From assembly GCA_033558025.1 (NCBI GenBank), contig JAUCEF010000007.1, positions 2,852,001 to 2,916,000 of the forward strand: a stretch of DNA of 64,000 nucleotides. Direction: 5' to 3'. Positions 21,922 through 32,299 of the stretch are shown in pieces. Each line of letters opens with the position of its first letter. Position 1 is the stretch's first letter. The notes beneath the pieces are model-generated. The model was not told the origin of the DNA. It saw only the letters and a list, made by a program, of their open reading frames with translations, and did no database searches. The position numbers and the translations under genes were made by a program. The DNA comes from Phytophthora sp. 'mugwort'. Lineage: Eukaryota > Oomycota > Peronosporomycetes > Peronosporales > Peronosporaceae.

Positions 21922-22853
21922 GATCAATGAGTGCTGGAGGGGTTGACTGGGGGTGGAAGTGTTCGAGTTGACTTGAGTGTATGGGCTCCGACTTAGACTG
22001 TGTGAGTCGTAGGCGGAAAGTTGACAAGTGAGCCAAGTGGACGATGCGGTTTTCGTCTTGCCAGCGGCTGTCGGCGGTGAGGGTCAGCAGGGGTGGACGA
22101 ACACACCTGTACCGTGATAGGCGGTGTGCACAAGAGAGTGGCGTTGTCCTTTCCCCCCACCTGCGACGCCCCAAGCAGAAGTGCGGGGCTGGAGGATGTT
22201 ACAGGCCGGAGCGTCACGGTAGTCGCCCCCCATCTTAATGCATTTTGCCGTTTTGATGTACGATTAGACGATCGCACCAACGCTGAACACCACAATGACC
22301 GCTTATCCACTTGAAATTCTAGTTCGACTGCAGGACGAAGCGTCGTGGCTGTGCAATTCGTTTATTTCGGAGCGCGGGAGCCTTTTTCGCATGGCAAAAG
22401 GGTACACTTGTCTCCGGGGGTTCTAGAAAGTTATTAGTGCACATGTATCATTTGCCTCGAGGGCTTTTCAGCTTTTCGACGATCTACAGGTGATGTGGGA
22501 GTGTGCTTGTTGACGAGAGAAGAATCCTACCACGCCCGGCTCACAGGCAGCGAGGTCTGCCATTTACGTGGTGACCGGCGGCACTTGCTCTTTCATCGCG
22601 CAACCCAACACGCCACGCAGGACCTTATTTTGAGGGGATTTTCGCAGCGAGAAGTGCGGCGAGCCAAGACGATGGTTGCTACGGCTGCTTCTACCTCGTT
22701 TAGGTGCTCGGTCATGCAAAGCGGGCCGGGAAGGGTCTAATCCAACGTTAAACACAATATCGGGATCCCCGATAAATCTCTCGCTTAAAAAATCGTCGCC
22801 ACTGGCAGTGCCAGTGGCGCGTGTTTAAGTAGACTCAACCGAAAAAAAACCTA
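21922..22853. other. Intergenic region
   Basis: Nothing coding recognised. A short 11-bp-stem palindrome (CGCCACTGGCA and its complement) lies near 22797-22819. A TA dinucleotide at 22852-22853 is the left target site of the MITE. Confidence 0.4.
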
Positions 22854-23372
22854 CTGTAAAACCCTAAGATTGTTCCCCATGGGGCACTATTAATACGTGT
22901 CGAATTGCAATGTGGGTCATGCTATTTTAGGAAGTCATAGTTTTCTTGTGCTTCGAGCACGTGTCATTAGAGATCGATATCGGCAATCATGTCGACAAAA
23001 GCCTCGCATCGGCGGAGTCGCTGTTGATCGATACCACTTCGCTGGTTTCGTTGGAGATTGCAGACGCAGCACGGTGCTTATCAAGCAATTCCGCGACAGC
23101 TTTCTCGTAGGCGGAGTGAGTGGCCAGCGACAGTTGATCGCCGACCCGAGAAAGCACAATTAACGACGAGCAGAATTGTGTTTGTGGGAAAGTAGTACCC
23201 CATGGCCATTGATTTATGCGGCTCCGATCTGATAAATGTGGGGATTCTGAAAATTAATATCAGAGATGGGGCATTATTAGAGGGGGCACTATCACATGTC
23301 CACACTCAGAAGCCATATTTTTGGGCGGTGGAGCACTATTAGAGGGATGGGGCACAAACTCAGGTTTTACGG
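22854..23372. mobile_element. pogo/Emigrant-like MITE, 519 bp, TA target duplication
   Basis: The element is flanked by TA (22852-22853 and 23373-23374). The left end starts CTGTAAAACCCTAAG. The right end, reverse-complemented, starts CCGTAAAACCTGAG, so the ends form imperfect terminal inverted repeats of about 28 bp that finish in GCCCCAT/TTCCCCAT. Subterminal copies of GGGGCACTATTA occur on both sides. The termini and the TA duplication resemble the plant Emigrant/Lemi1 pogo family (CAGTAAAACCTC). On the minus strand at about 22999-23155 a frame without ATG reads AYEKAVAELLDKHRAA, perhaps a remnant of a parent transposase. Confidence 0.75.
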
Positions 23373-23374
23373 TA

Positions 23375-24700
23375 TTTGTATTCCAGGACTGACCGGTTTC
23401 CTTTCCACCCACAACGTGGTGTGCCTGGACTGTCGCGCGGATTTGCTTTAGCAGCCCGTTGAGTGGTTAATAATATTGGGCACGCGAAGTTCAAGTTCGC
23501 CCTCTAACATGTAGCCAGAAATTCTGGCCCACAATGACGCAAATTGTATCCGCGCGAAAAGTTACAGGAAGTGCGCAAGTCCGGCGAGCACGACAGGTCT
23601 GTTGAATCACCGAGCATTGCCCCTTTTAACCAGCCCAAAATTCGACCGCTTTGCCTTTATCCTGAACTTTTGTGGCTGGACCTTTGTTCATCTGGCGAAT
23701 GCCATCGCCTTCGCATACCAGGTATCGCACAGTGATTTTCCGTCTGTTTCAAAGCGCAACGCGTCGAAGGACCCTCGCGTAGCACTTACACGCAGTGCGC
23801 GCGCCGACAGCGTTGGTGGCAGGAGTTTCTGCGCCGGGGTTAAGAGAACGAGGGTGCTGTGAACGACGGTGCTGTCGCAACACTCTGAATCCCTTTAGAA
23901 ACCGTTCCCGTCACGAACCGTGTTATAGGGGTTGAAAATGTGGGGATGCTCGGCTATTGCAATTGGGGCTCATGTTTGCTGCACAGACAAGCAAGTGATC
24001 CCCATACCTCCGTTTCAAAGCGCTTCAAGCAGCCTGCGGTAGAGTTAGGGTGGGAGATCATGGCGTGCACGATTGGAAAGGAAAGCGCTTGCTCATAAAC
24101 TGCAGCTGACGGAAAAGGCCATCCATCGCGCTGGGCCCTGACCATTCTGCAAACTATGCGTCCAGCGAGGGTTTTAATGCTGCCTGCCACATATTGTGCT
24201 TTCTACTTAAAATTTCCATTCGCGGTCATCGGATCAATCACGCAAGGTCGCGAAACGCTTATGTTCACAATGACACAACGTTAAATACATTAAATTCATT
24301 GCGAGCGCATACAGATCCCTCGCCAATTTAATACCTTCTATGGAAACTATTCGTATTTAAATACTTAAAAATACAACAACTTATTAGCTATAAGAGCGGT
24401 GACTTTCCATACAAACAACCATGGGGAGCGAAACTCGGTGGATGCCTCAACGTATTAGGTTTGATGAATTAGCTTACACAGCTACTAAATTGGCGAGGGG
24501 GAACTGTACATGTACATGCATGATCACGGACTGATTCGCTAATTGGGCAAATATAGGCGGGAAGCACAATATTATTCTTACATAATAATTAGTTTAAAAC
24601 CTGTGCCGCATAGCGTCGTAAAATGGACTGAATTGCCAACAACATACTGTGTACCCCAAACAGTTCTTAATATTACTTTACGATCTTCACGGGCCGCGAG
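23375..24700. other. Intergenic region upstream of Sec15
   Basis: About 1.3 kb without recognisable genes. It becomes AT-rich between 24240 and 24400. No clear initiator was found before the Sec15 start. Confidence 0.4.
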
Positions 24701-27700
24701 ATGGAGAGTCCAGCAAAAACTGCGGCTGTTATGCCCTCCCGTGCGTGGCAGAGCAAGAACGAATGGGTCGTGCTCGTGGAGAACATCGCACAGTCCCGTG
24801 CACGACTGGCATCTGGTATCCAGTTGGCCATCGAGAAGCGCTGGGGCAACGCCTTCGCCGGTGCGGCAGCTATATTACTTCGTGTAGTACAGTTGCCCAT
24901 AAATATTGACAGTACTTTTGTACTTACTACTACTACTCGCAGCGAGTCTGCAAGAATATGCGGCGGCCAAGGGAAACGAGATCCGCAACGTATGCAGCTC
25001 CAATTACCAGGAGTTTGTGGACTCGATCGAGGAGATCGTTCGCATGAAGGCAGACGTCTCCAAGCTACAGGTACGCGAACTATGGAAGTTGGAAGTAGTA
25101 ATGGGGAATCTTTTGTAATAATACTATTTTCGTTTGAAGCAGCATGACATCGACCGCTTCCAGAACGAACTAGCAGGGGCCACGTCGGGGGTGTTGTCGA
25201 TCCACGACTCGCTGGTCGCGTGCTACAATGTGCAGAAGCATATTGACGAGTCTATCGAGAAGTTGCAGCAATGTCAACGTATTGTCAGTCGATGAGTGTC
25301 AGGAGTAGTACTTTATTGTTTGAGTAACAAACATTTTCCTACTGCAGGTGGCTTTGGCAGCAGCTATCGAGATTTCGATTCAACGGGGTAAACTTTTCCA
25401 CGCTCTCAAGATATTGGAGGAACTTCGAGTCGAAATTGCGACTTTCCGAGTAAGTATGCTCCTTTATAAAAATTGTTGAAGTGGTTCAAAATAATTTTTC
25501 CAATTTTTTGTTTTTGTTTCGCTAGGGCCGACTCTTCCCTCAGCGCATGAGCGACTGGATGCACGTCGCTGTGCGTACAATCAAGGATGAGGCCAAACGA
25601 AACGCTTCTGTGTGGCTGGAAGACATTCGAGCGGCGTCCTTGGTAAATTTTGTTTGGATATTCGGCGGAGTATCCAAATTCTCACAATATATCTGAAACT
25701 TTATTGTCGACAGTCTATTGGCGAGGCAGCTATTCATCGACTGGAAAATCAACTCAGCGAACAATATTATGAGCAGGACATTTTGGAGAAGTGTGGCCAT
25801 GCACCTCCCGCTGTGCTTGGGAGGTCAAGGAGTAATGGAAACATCCCTACCAGTCCACGAGCTTCGTTGAGTCCTTCGAACTCAGGGAGGTCGCTAGCAG
25901 GCGAAGATGCATTCAAGCTGCCGTCGATCCGAGTATTTAACTCGGACGCTGCTAATCTACGTGAACGAAGTAACATCCACGCGAACTACATGAAGGAGGC
26001 GCTGGCTCAGCTGTCGCCGATGTTGAGAATTTTGCACGTTTTCCGCGTGATGAATCAAGTCCCTGAATTGGCTGCGTTCTACAATGTAAACCGCTTGGTA
26101 AGTCAATCTTTTAGCTCTGATCTAGCAGTACAAATGACTAACAAGATCCTTTTTCTTGCGTTTGTGTAGCCTCAGCTACAACTGACGTCATTTCTGAAGG
26201 GTGCCGTGTCAACAATTACACCGGAAAAGTTTGTTACTCAGCACGAAGAACTGTTTAAAAAGTTCACGGGATCATTCTGTGTTGAGCACCTTCTGTGGCG
26301 CTACTCTGACGCCGCCCTGCTGTCCAAGAAGGAGATTAATGGGATCTTCCACCTTGTTATGCAGAGCTTGTGCGGAATTGTGTCGGCCTCTGTCTTAAGC
26401 ATCAACATGCCAGCTATCATTCTTGACATCAAGCTCAGAGCAATCGTATGCGCACGGACGCTGAGCGACGAAGTACACGAGTACAACTCCACGTTAATGT
26501 TTGATACTTTCCGCCGCTTGGGCACGCACTTTCGAAGCGCAATCATGGCAGACACGAAGAAGTACGTTCACAAATGGTTAATATAAGGGAGTATGGATCG
26601 TGGTGTTTATACTCATATTGGGCTCTCTGTCTGTAGGAAACTTCAAGAGTTTATGTCCAGTGATACATTCGAGCGCGTCCAAGTCTCTGCGGAACAGCTT
26701 CGGACGGTAGGTGTTATGATAGTCCTCCGTATGACTGGATTTTGATCAGCTAAAAAACTTGATGTCATATTCGCAGACGCTTCAGTGCTGTGGACTCGAA
26801 AATGAAGAAGGACGCATGTTAAAGAATACCGATCTCGCAGCAACCCCAGTGATGCTACCATTTACTAGCGTACGTGGTTTTTATTAGAGGATTTGACCGT
26901 TGACTAACGTAAACATCTTCTGGGTGGCAGGTTGTCGTAAAGAGTTGTATGAGTATTGAGGCTCTCGTCCAAATGATGTTTGACTATGAGCGGTAGGACG
27001 GTGCAGTTTATCAGGTGATGGTTGGAGTATGCTAAGGTTGTGTATTCACTTTGATCAGCTATCTTAACATCGACGACTGGGGCGAATGGGTGCGAAATGA
27101 CACGATTGAGGCGCTTGGATTTCTTAACGAAACGTTAAATGAAGTGATTGATCAACACACGGATTTACAAGTTTCGACGGTAAAGTTTCCTGGATCTTGA
27201 CACGTTTTTATATGCCAGACTTTGACATATTGTGGTGGCAATGCCGATAGGCCGTCATGATGGGGACGAACGCGTCGTTTTTGGCTTGCGCCTGTGATCG
27301 CTTTGAAGAACTAGTCAAGGTTCAGACAGAAGCCTGGGAGGCACGAACGTATGGTTACAGTGTGAGCAACACGCTTCGTGGAGCCAACACCCAACTTGTA
27401 AAGCCTTGCTCCAGCCGTCTTCTTTTGAGCAAGGCTGCGGCGAAGAAGAAATTCGAGAGCACGACTACGAGAGCTCAAGATATGGTGTGCGAGCTGATGG
27501 TATGTATGCGTTTTTCAGTGCCTTCCACTCTGCAGTTAGTGATCACGTGAGCTGCTTTATTTTACAGTTGAAAAAGATCGACGAGCTGCTTTCAAGCTTT
27601 TACTATCTCAACTGGACGCCAAGCGCTCTCTTGACGCAGCCAGATCCTTCCATGTGGGATCTCATCAACTATCTTAAAGTTACTTTTGCGCAGTTAGGCC

Positions 27701-28178
27701 AGCTACCTCCAGCGGTTCAAGAAGCTGTACACTTTGCATCCTGTAGCTACCTTGCCAAGTCGCTGGAGCAGATCCTGAGCGGCACAATTGTGAAGAAGCT
27801 CAATATGGAGGGGATTGCCAACTTTAAACGCAATCTGGACGTACTGCTCGAGTTTATCGAGTCCGTCCCAATCGCACAGCTCAAGGACTGCTTCGTTCCG
27901 ATTACACACCTTGTCGATCTCTTCGTTTCCGGGGCCGTGGAAGCCTTTTTGGACCCGCAACAGCGGTACGAATCTCAGTTTTTTTTTTTTTAAGTACACA
28001 TTCGCTAACTGCATGCTATGGATTCCTTTTGTGCAGAGATCTTCGTGGTAAATACTCTCACCTCTCGTCCGGCAAGGTGTCCGCTGTGCTCGCAAAAATG
28101 AAGGATGGGAAAAGCTCGTCAAAGGCATGGGGTGCTGCATTCGTTCACGCTCCGAGGAAGAGCATCTTTGGCGCTAAA
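24701..28178 (+). CDS. SEC15: Exocyst complex subunit Sec15 (EXOC6), 14 exons, about 859 aa
   Basis: Exons: 24701-24881, 24943-25070, 25143-25283, 25348-25449, 25526-25642, 25714-26097, 26170-26561, 26637-26706, 26777-26869, 26931-26992, 27059-27179, 27251-27499, 27568-27965 and 28037-28178. All phases agree. The first donor is the weakest; 24863 would also fit. Family features include NYQEFVDSIEEIVRMKAD, RGRLFPQRMSDWM-type segments, ELAAFYNVNRLPQLQL, the helical bundle LNIDDWGEWV and, near the end, LDVLLEFIESVP with LVDLFVSGAVEAFL. Sec15 links Rab GTPases on secretory vesicles to the exocyst at the plasma membrane. In frame the protein ends soon after SSSKAWGAAF; one frame over, a longer basic tail is open. 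Convergent with the kinase gene. Confidence 0.86.
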
Positions 28179-28358
28179 AACACTCGAAAATAAGCCACCT
28201 TTTAACAAGAAAAGCAAGTGGAATTTGAAGCTTGCAGTGCGTGGATTTAACAACTTTTACTCAGTTATATCCGTGTAGAAATCCTTCCGTCTGATGCGTT
28301 GGCAATGTTTCATCTTTTCGTAACCATTTCCCACTATTGACGACGTGTAATTTTGCTG

Positions 28359-31300
28359 TTAAAGTGCTGTAGACGAAGAAACCGACCCCATGATCTGCTC
28401 TTGAAGCCATTGCGTTCCTGTTTGCAGTCGACTTTGACTGCGATCACCAAGCAAAACCAGTAGATTGCCGATCGCAGGCTGGCGTTCGCCTAGTTTTGCT
28501 ACATTGTGATGAGGTTTTGAAGCCGTCCCCACGTCATTACCAGTGCATATCCCTCTACCAGCTAGAGAGACCGCACCATTAAGCAGAAGGTTCTCCGTTT
28601 TACTAGCACAAACTCTGTCGTCACTTTGATTGGACTGAGTCGTGCATGGAGCCACCGTTGCCTTAAACTGCTGTCGATGCACGCGCGATAGATGGTAGAA
28701 AACGCTCCTTGTGAAAATGGAGCTTGACGCTGCAGCAGCAACCTGATTGTTGTCTCCTGTACTTCCGAACCGAACCTGAAACTTCTCGAATTTATCCTGC
28801 GTAGTCTGTTCCCGATCAAGTAAGCGACAGAACGCCTCGAATGTCATTGCAGCTGCCACCCACTCGTTCATTCTCTCTAAAGACGATGGAATCGTCTCAT
28901 CCAGTGGCTGGTCTCTCTTCAGTTTGTCAAGGAGATCGTTTGCCCAGAGACAATCTTCACGTTTCTTTGAGTAACGAGCTATGAGCTGAAGCACGGATTG
29001 CTGGAACTCACGAAAGACACGACGTAGCACATTTTCCTGACGTTTCGTCTCGACACAAGTGATCTCGCTGTTCTCCAGCTCGGACCAAAGTTTGTCAACG
29101 CGACTGCGAAGTGCGTCTTCTAGCGACACGTTCGCAACAAAGTCGTCCTCGGACTCCGGATTTTCCTCTGTGCTCTGGATAAGTTTTGTTAACGATTGAC
29201 GCACTCGCTGTTGCAAACTCGAAGCTTTCTTGAGTTCTGAAGTCTCAATACTCGTTGACGACACGTTTGTCTCCTCTTGTTCAAGTAGATAAGTGAATGA
29301 TTTGCCTAGATTTGAGCGTCGCCACGACAGTAGAACACGGAGAAAGAGCACAATCTGGTGCATGAGATTTCCAGCGTTTTCTTGCGTTGAACGAGCCATT
29401 CCAGCGCAAGAGAAGACGTTTGGAGCCATCACCGTTGCCAGAGCTTGCGTCGTCATTTGGTTAAGCGATCGATGCGTACTCACCTCCAGCATGTGCTCCA
29501 GAAGCCACTGGAATACAACGTGCTCTCGAGGGCCAAGTTTGCGCAGCGTACGCGTGATCTGATCATCAACGACATCAATGTTTCCTGGTGTCACAAGATG
29601 CAGATCATCCTCTTCCTCGTCCTCCAGCTTCCTTGTGGCTGCCAACCTTGTGATGGCTGCTAGATCTTGCACGTCCAAGGCGTCCAGCAATAGTGCGGGT
29701 AATTCACGTAGCCACAGCTTCAAGAGACTCGCGTAAACGTGAGGATCCGACACTCGAGTCAGCTCAAAGGACCCACGATTGATCGCAGCCTTCGCACGCT
29801 GCACTTCTTCTTGAACTGGCGAGACGCGGTAAATGTACTTGCATTCTAAGCCGCCGTGTCGAACAAGTTCCCGTCGTAGCATGCGTAGTAAAGCCGGCAC
29901 GTGGTCCTCTGAGTTGGCAACATGTGGTGAAGTAGATCGACACCGCATGTGTGATAAGGCGATGCCGAACTGCTGATGAAGTGCTGCCCACTCGGCTGAT
30001 AGCGGCGCACCCTCGTACTGAGCTTGAATGGAATTGTACTTGACACACACGTCGTGTGAAGCTCGGAACGGGTCGCCAACGAAGATTTTACCACTGGAAC
30101 GGGTCGAAGTCTCACGGGATGAAGTGGATTTGGGCGATGGAAGTGCAGCCTCCACTGACCGCCAGTTGAAACTCTGTCGCGTTACGCTTCGACTCGGCGT
30201 GTCTGTCACGTATTGATCATTGTATGCGCGCATTGCAGCAGCCAGAGTTGGCGCCGACGTGGAGGCTGAAAACGACGAGAGCAGTCGATTTACACGAGCA
30301 TTTGTGACAGTGTCAATACTGGCAAGAGGATCATCTTGAGACGAGGACCAGGACGAGTGAACTGATGGTGAAGCTGGTGGCGACTTGGACGTCTTTGGAC
30401 GGAACGATATCGATCGAGATGAAGGTCTGGGCGGCTTTTGAACTTGTCCGTCCGAAGCGAACGATTGAGCAGCACCGCTAGAAATTCTAGACGAGCCGTT
30501 TAACTTGGCAAAACGAGTCGAGGAATCACGAGTCGTGTTGCTACGGATGCCTGGGGATTTTGCGGAGGATGGGATCAGTTTGAATTGAGTCGGAGGTTGA
30601 CGAAAACTCGACGTGATCACTGTGCTCTGTAGCTGCTGGGATGTAACTCGTGTCTGCACTTGTTGACCAGCTTGCTCCAGTTTGTTGTCCGCTTGACTAA
30701 GAGCTGGAAATTCATTCTCAAGAGCAAAAGACGTGTCAGCCGAGACGTTTAACAATTCGTCAGCACTCGATAAGCTATTTGCTACAGCTCCAGTACGGGG
30801 AGCTGTTGACAGCGACGTGTCAGCTATTGAGCTCTGTGCTGCAGACTCCCGCAATTCAAATGTTTCGCCCAATAGCTCCGTTGAAGCTTCCTCTTCAGCT
30901 TCACTATGCGGAGAAGCTGATGACTCACTCAACGCACCTTCATCGTTAATCTCCTCTGCAATTTCCTGGTCGAGTTCTTGCTCAATCGTGGGAGCTAAAG
31001 CCGCTACACCCACAGAGACTTCATCCGTTTGCTGCGTCATTGATGTCGACGCCACTTGCACGCCTTCCGTCACGTTGTCATCTCTCTCCCCACTGGCAAA
31101 TACCTTTTCGATGTGCGCTTCACGGCGTATAAACTCGTGCTGCATACACTCGAGTGCTGTCGGGCGTTCCGCTGGGTCTTTGCGTAGACAAAAGCGCAAG
31201 AAAGCCAAGAATGCCGCCGACCATTTGTCCGGATGCGCAACTTGGGGCGGTGGATTGCGTGGAATCTGGATCAGGACACGCATGGGATGTTCGTCAAAGA

Positions 31301-31997
31301 GCGGAGGCTTCTGGTCCGCCAGCTCGATCGCAGTGATACCTAAGGACCAAATGTCGGCTTTAAAGTCGTAGTCGCTGTCTTGAATAAGCTCGGGACTCAT
31401 CCAGTATGGAGTGCCCACAAAGGAACCTCGACGAGACAGTGTGTCTCGTAGTTGAGCAGAGACCCCAAAGTCCGCGATCTTGACTTGACCGGAATCCGTT
31501 AGTAGAATATTGCCGCCTTTAACGTCGCGGTGGATTTTGCGACGTGAGTGGAGATATGCCAAACCGTGAAGAGCTCCCCGCATGATGACAGAGATCTCTC
31601 GCTCGCTCAGAGGACGAACTCGACGGACATCGCCCACTGAACCACCGGCACAATGCTCCATAGCTACCCATAACGCGCCATCCTTGTAGTAGGCACCGTG
31701 GAAGGCGACGACGTTCGGGTGGTCGCATTCCCGTAAGAATTGGATCTCGCGTCTCACGCTTTCAATGTCTTCGCCGCGTTCGCCGGCTTCGAGCGCGACG
31801 GGAATCACTTTTAACGCCGCGAGTCGGGTACGGTCGTCCTTGTAGCAGGCTCGAAACACGCGACCGAATGCGCCGGCGCCTTCCTTGCGCTGCAGCTCGA
31901 AAACATCTTCTGGATCTGCTTCCTCCAGCCCCAACGTCTTCAACACCGGCAGTTCTGCACTCGTGACGGCATACGACGCACGACGAGGCTTTGTCAT
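28359..31997 (-). CDS. STE20-type kinase fused to a RhoGAP domain, 1212 aa
   Basis: Single exon. The frame opens at TTG 32024; the first ATG, 31997, gives MTKPRRASY. Residues about 33-295 are a STE20/GCK-type kinase with all key residues: GAGAFG loop, ALKV lysine, KIHRDVKGGNILL, DFG, and GTPYWMSPE. After a Ser-rich, low-complexity linker (about 300-690), residues about 700-900 form a RhoGAP domain with YIYRVSP (the arginine-finger position is kept), ELPALLLDAL, and ALATVMAPNVFS. A coiled-coil-prone tail follows. STE20 kinases act downstream of Rho-type GTPases and RhoGAPs switch them off, so one polypeptide could receive and end the signal; that is inference. It diverges from HSP70-1 with 302 bp between start codons. 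Confidence 0.88.
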   Translation of the reverse strand: MTKPRRASYAVTSAELPVLKTLGLEEADPEDVFELQRKEGAGAFGRVFRACYKDDRTRLAALKVIPVALEAGERGEDIESVRREIQFLRECDHPNVVAFHGAYYKDGALWVAMEHCAGGSVGDVRRVRPLSEREISVIMRGALHGLAYLHSRRKIHRDVKGGNILLTDSGQVKIADFGVSAQLRDTLSRRGSFVGTPYWMSPELIQDSDYDFKADIWSLGITAIELADQKPPLFDEHPMRVLIQIPRNPPPQVAHPDKWSAAFLAFLRFCLRKDPAERPTALECMQHEFIRREAHIEKVFASGERDDNVTEGVQVASTSMTQQTDEVSVGVAALAPTIEQELDQEIAEEINDEGALSESSASPHSEAEEEASTELLGETFELRESAAQSSIADTSLSTAPRTGAVANSLSSADELLNVSADTSFALENEFPALSQADNKLEQAGQQVQTRVTSQQLQSTVITSSFRQPPTQFKLIPSSAKSPGIRSNTTRDSSTRFAKLNGSSRISSGAAQSFASDGQVQKPPRPSSRSISFRPKTSKSPPASPSVHSSWSSSQDDPLASIDTVTNARVNRLLSSFSASTSAPTLAAAMRAYNDQYVTDTPSRSVTRQSFNWRSVEAALPSPKSTSSRETSTRSSGKIFVGDPFRASHDVCVKYNSIQAQYEGAPLSAEWAALHQQFGIALSHMRCRSTSPHVANSEDHVPALLRMLRRELVRHGGLECKYIYRVSPVQEEVQRAKAAINRGSFELTRVSDPHVYASLLKLWLRELPALLLDALDVQDLAAITRLAATRKLEDEEEDDLHLVTPGNIDVVDDQITRTLRKLGPREHVVFQWLLEHMLEVSTHRSLNQMTTQALATVMAPNVFSCAGMARSTQENAGNLMHQIVLFLRVLLSWRRSNLGKSFTYLLEQEETNVSSTSIETSELKKASSLQQRVRQSLTKLIQSTEENPESEDDFVANVSLEDALRSRVDKLWSELENSEITCVETKRQENVLRRVFREFQQSVLQLIARYSKKREDCLWANDLLDKLKRDQPLDETIPSSLERMNEWVAAAMTFEAFCRLLDREQTTQDKFEKFQVRFGSTGDNNQVAAAASSSIFTRSVFYHLSRVHRQQFKATVAPCTTQSNQSDDRVCASKTENLLLNGAVSLAGRGICTGNDVGTASKPHHNVAKLGERQPAIGNLLVLLGDRSQSRLQTGTQWLQEQIMGSVSSSTAL

Positions 31998-32147
31998 CGG
32001 ACCTAAGAGCTCAAAGAGCGACAAGACGGGGACGAGTCGCGAGCAGGCTTGGATCTAACCGTTAGGAATATAGAGTCAAGCTTGAAGCCTATTCCGGTTT
32101 TGACAGTGCGGCAGTTGGGCGAGAGAAGCAGCTTGGGACACGATCGC

Positions 32148-32155
32148 TTCTCGAA
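32148..32155. promoter_or_regulatory. Heat-shock-element core
   Basis: TTCTCGAA is the minimal TTCnnGAA pair. It lies about 85 bp upstream of the HSP70-1 initiator. Only two perfect units are present, so it may be weak or coincidental. Confidence 0.35.
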
Positions 32156-32231
32156 GCTGCGAGTTTCCTCTGAGACTTGGCTTGGATCTCCTTGATGGTG
32201 GACTTTTACTTTGGTTTGAGTTAGCCACTTG

Positions 32232-32245
32232 TCATTCTCAAATTT
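32232..32245 (+). promoter_or_regulatory. Oomycete initiator for HSP70-1
   Basis: TCATTCTCAAATTT matches TCATTYYNCAWTTT with one mismatch. It is 68 nt before ATG 32300, giving a short 5' leader. Confidence 0.65.
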
Positions 32246-32299
32246 GACACGAGAAGCAGAGAGATCAGCAAGAAGAAGAAGAAATAATCAAGCGCTGTG

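Noticed and set aside
24415..24475. Possible nuclear copy of mitochondrial large-subunit rRNA (CGGTGGATGCCT, then GATGAA)
   Set aside because: Resembles the 5' start of LSU rRNA over about 40 bp only, with gaps. A search against a Phytophthora mitochondrial genome would decide; a match beyond 100 bp would revive it.
32022..32299. Extended starts for the kinase (32024) and HSP70-1 (32297)
   Set aside because: Both are non-ATG codons (TTG, GTG) followed within a few codons by an ATG in a plausible context.
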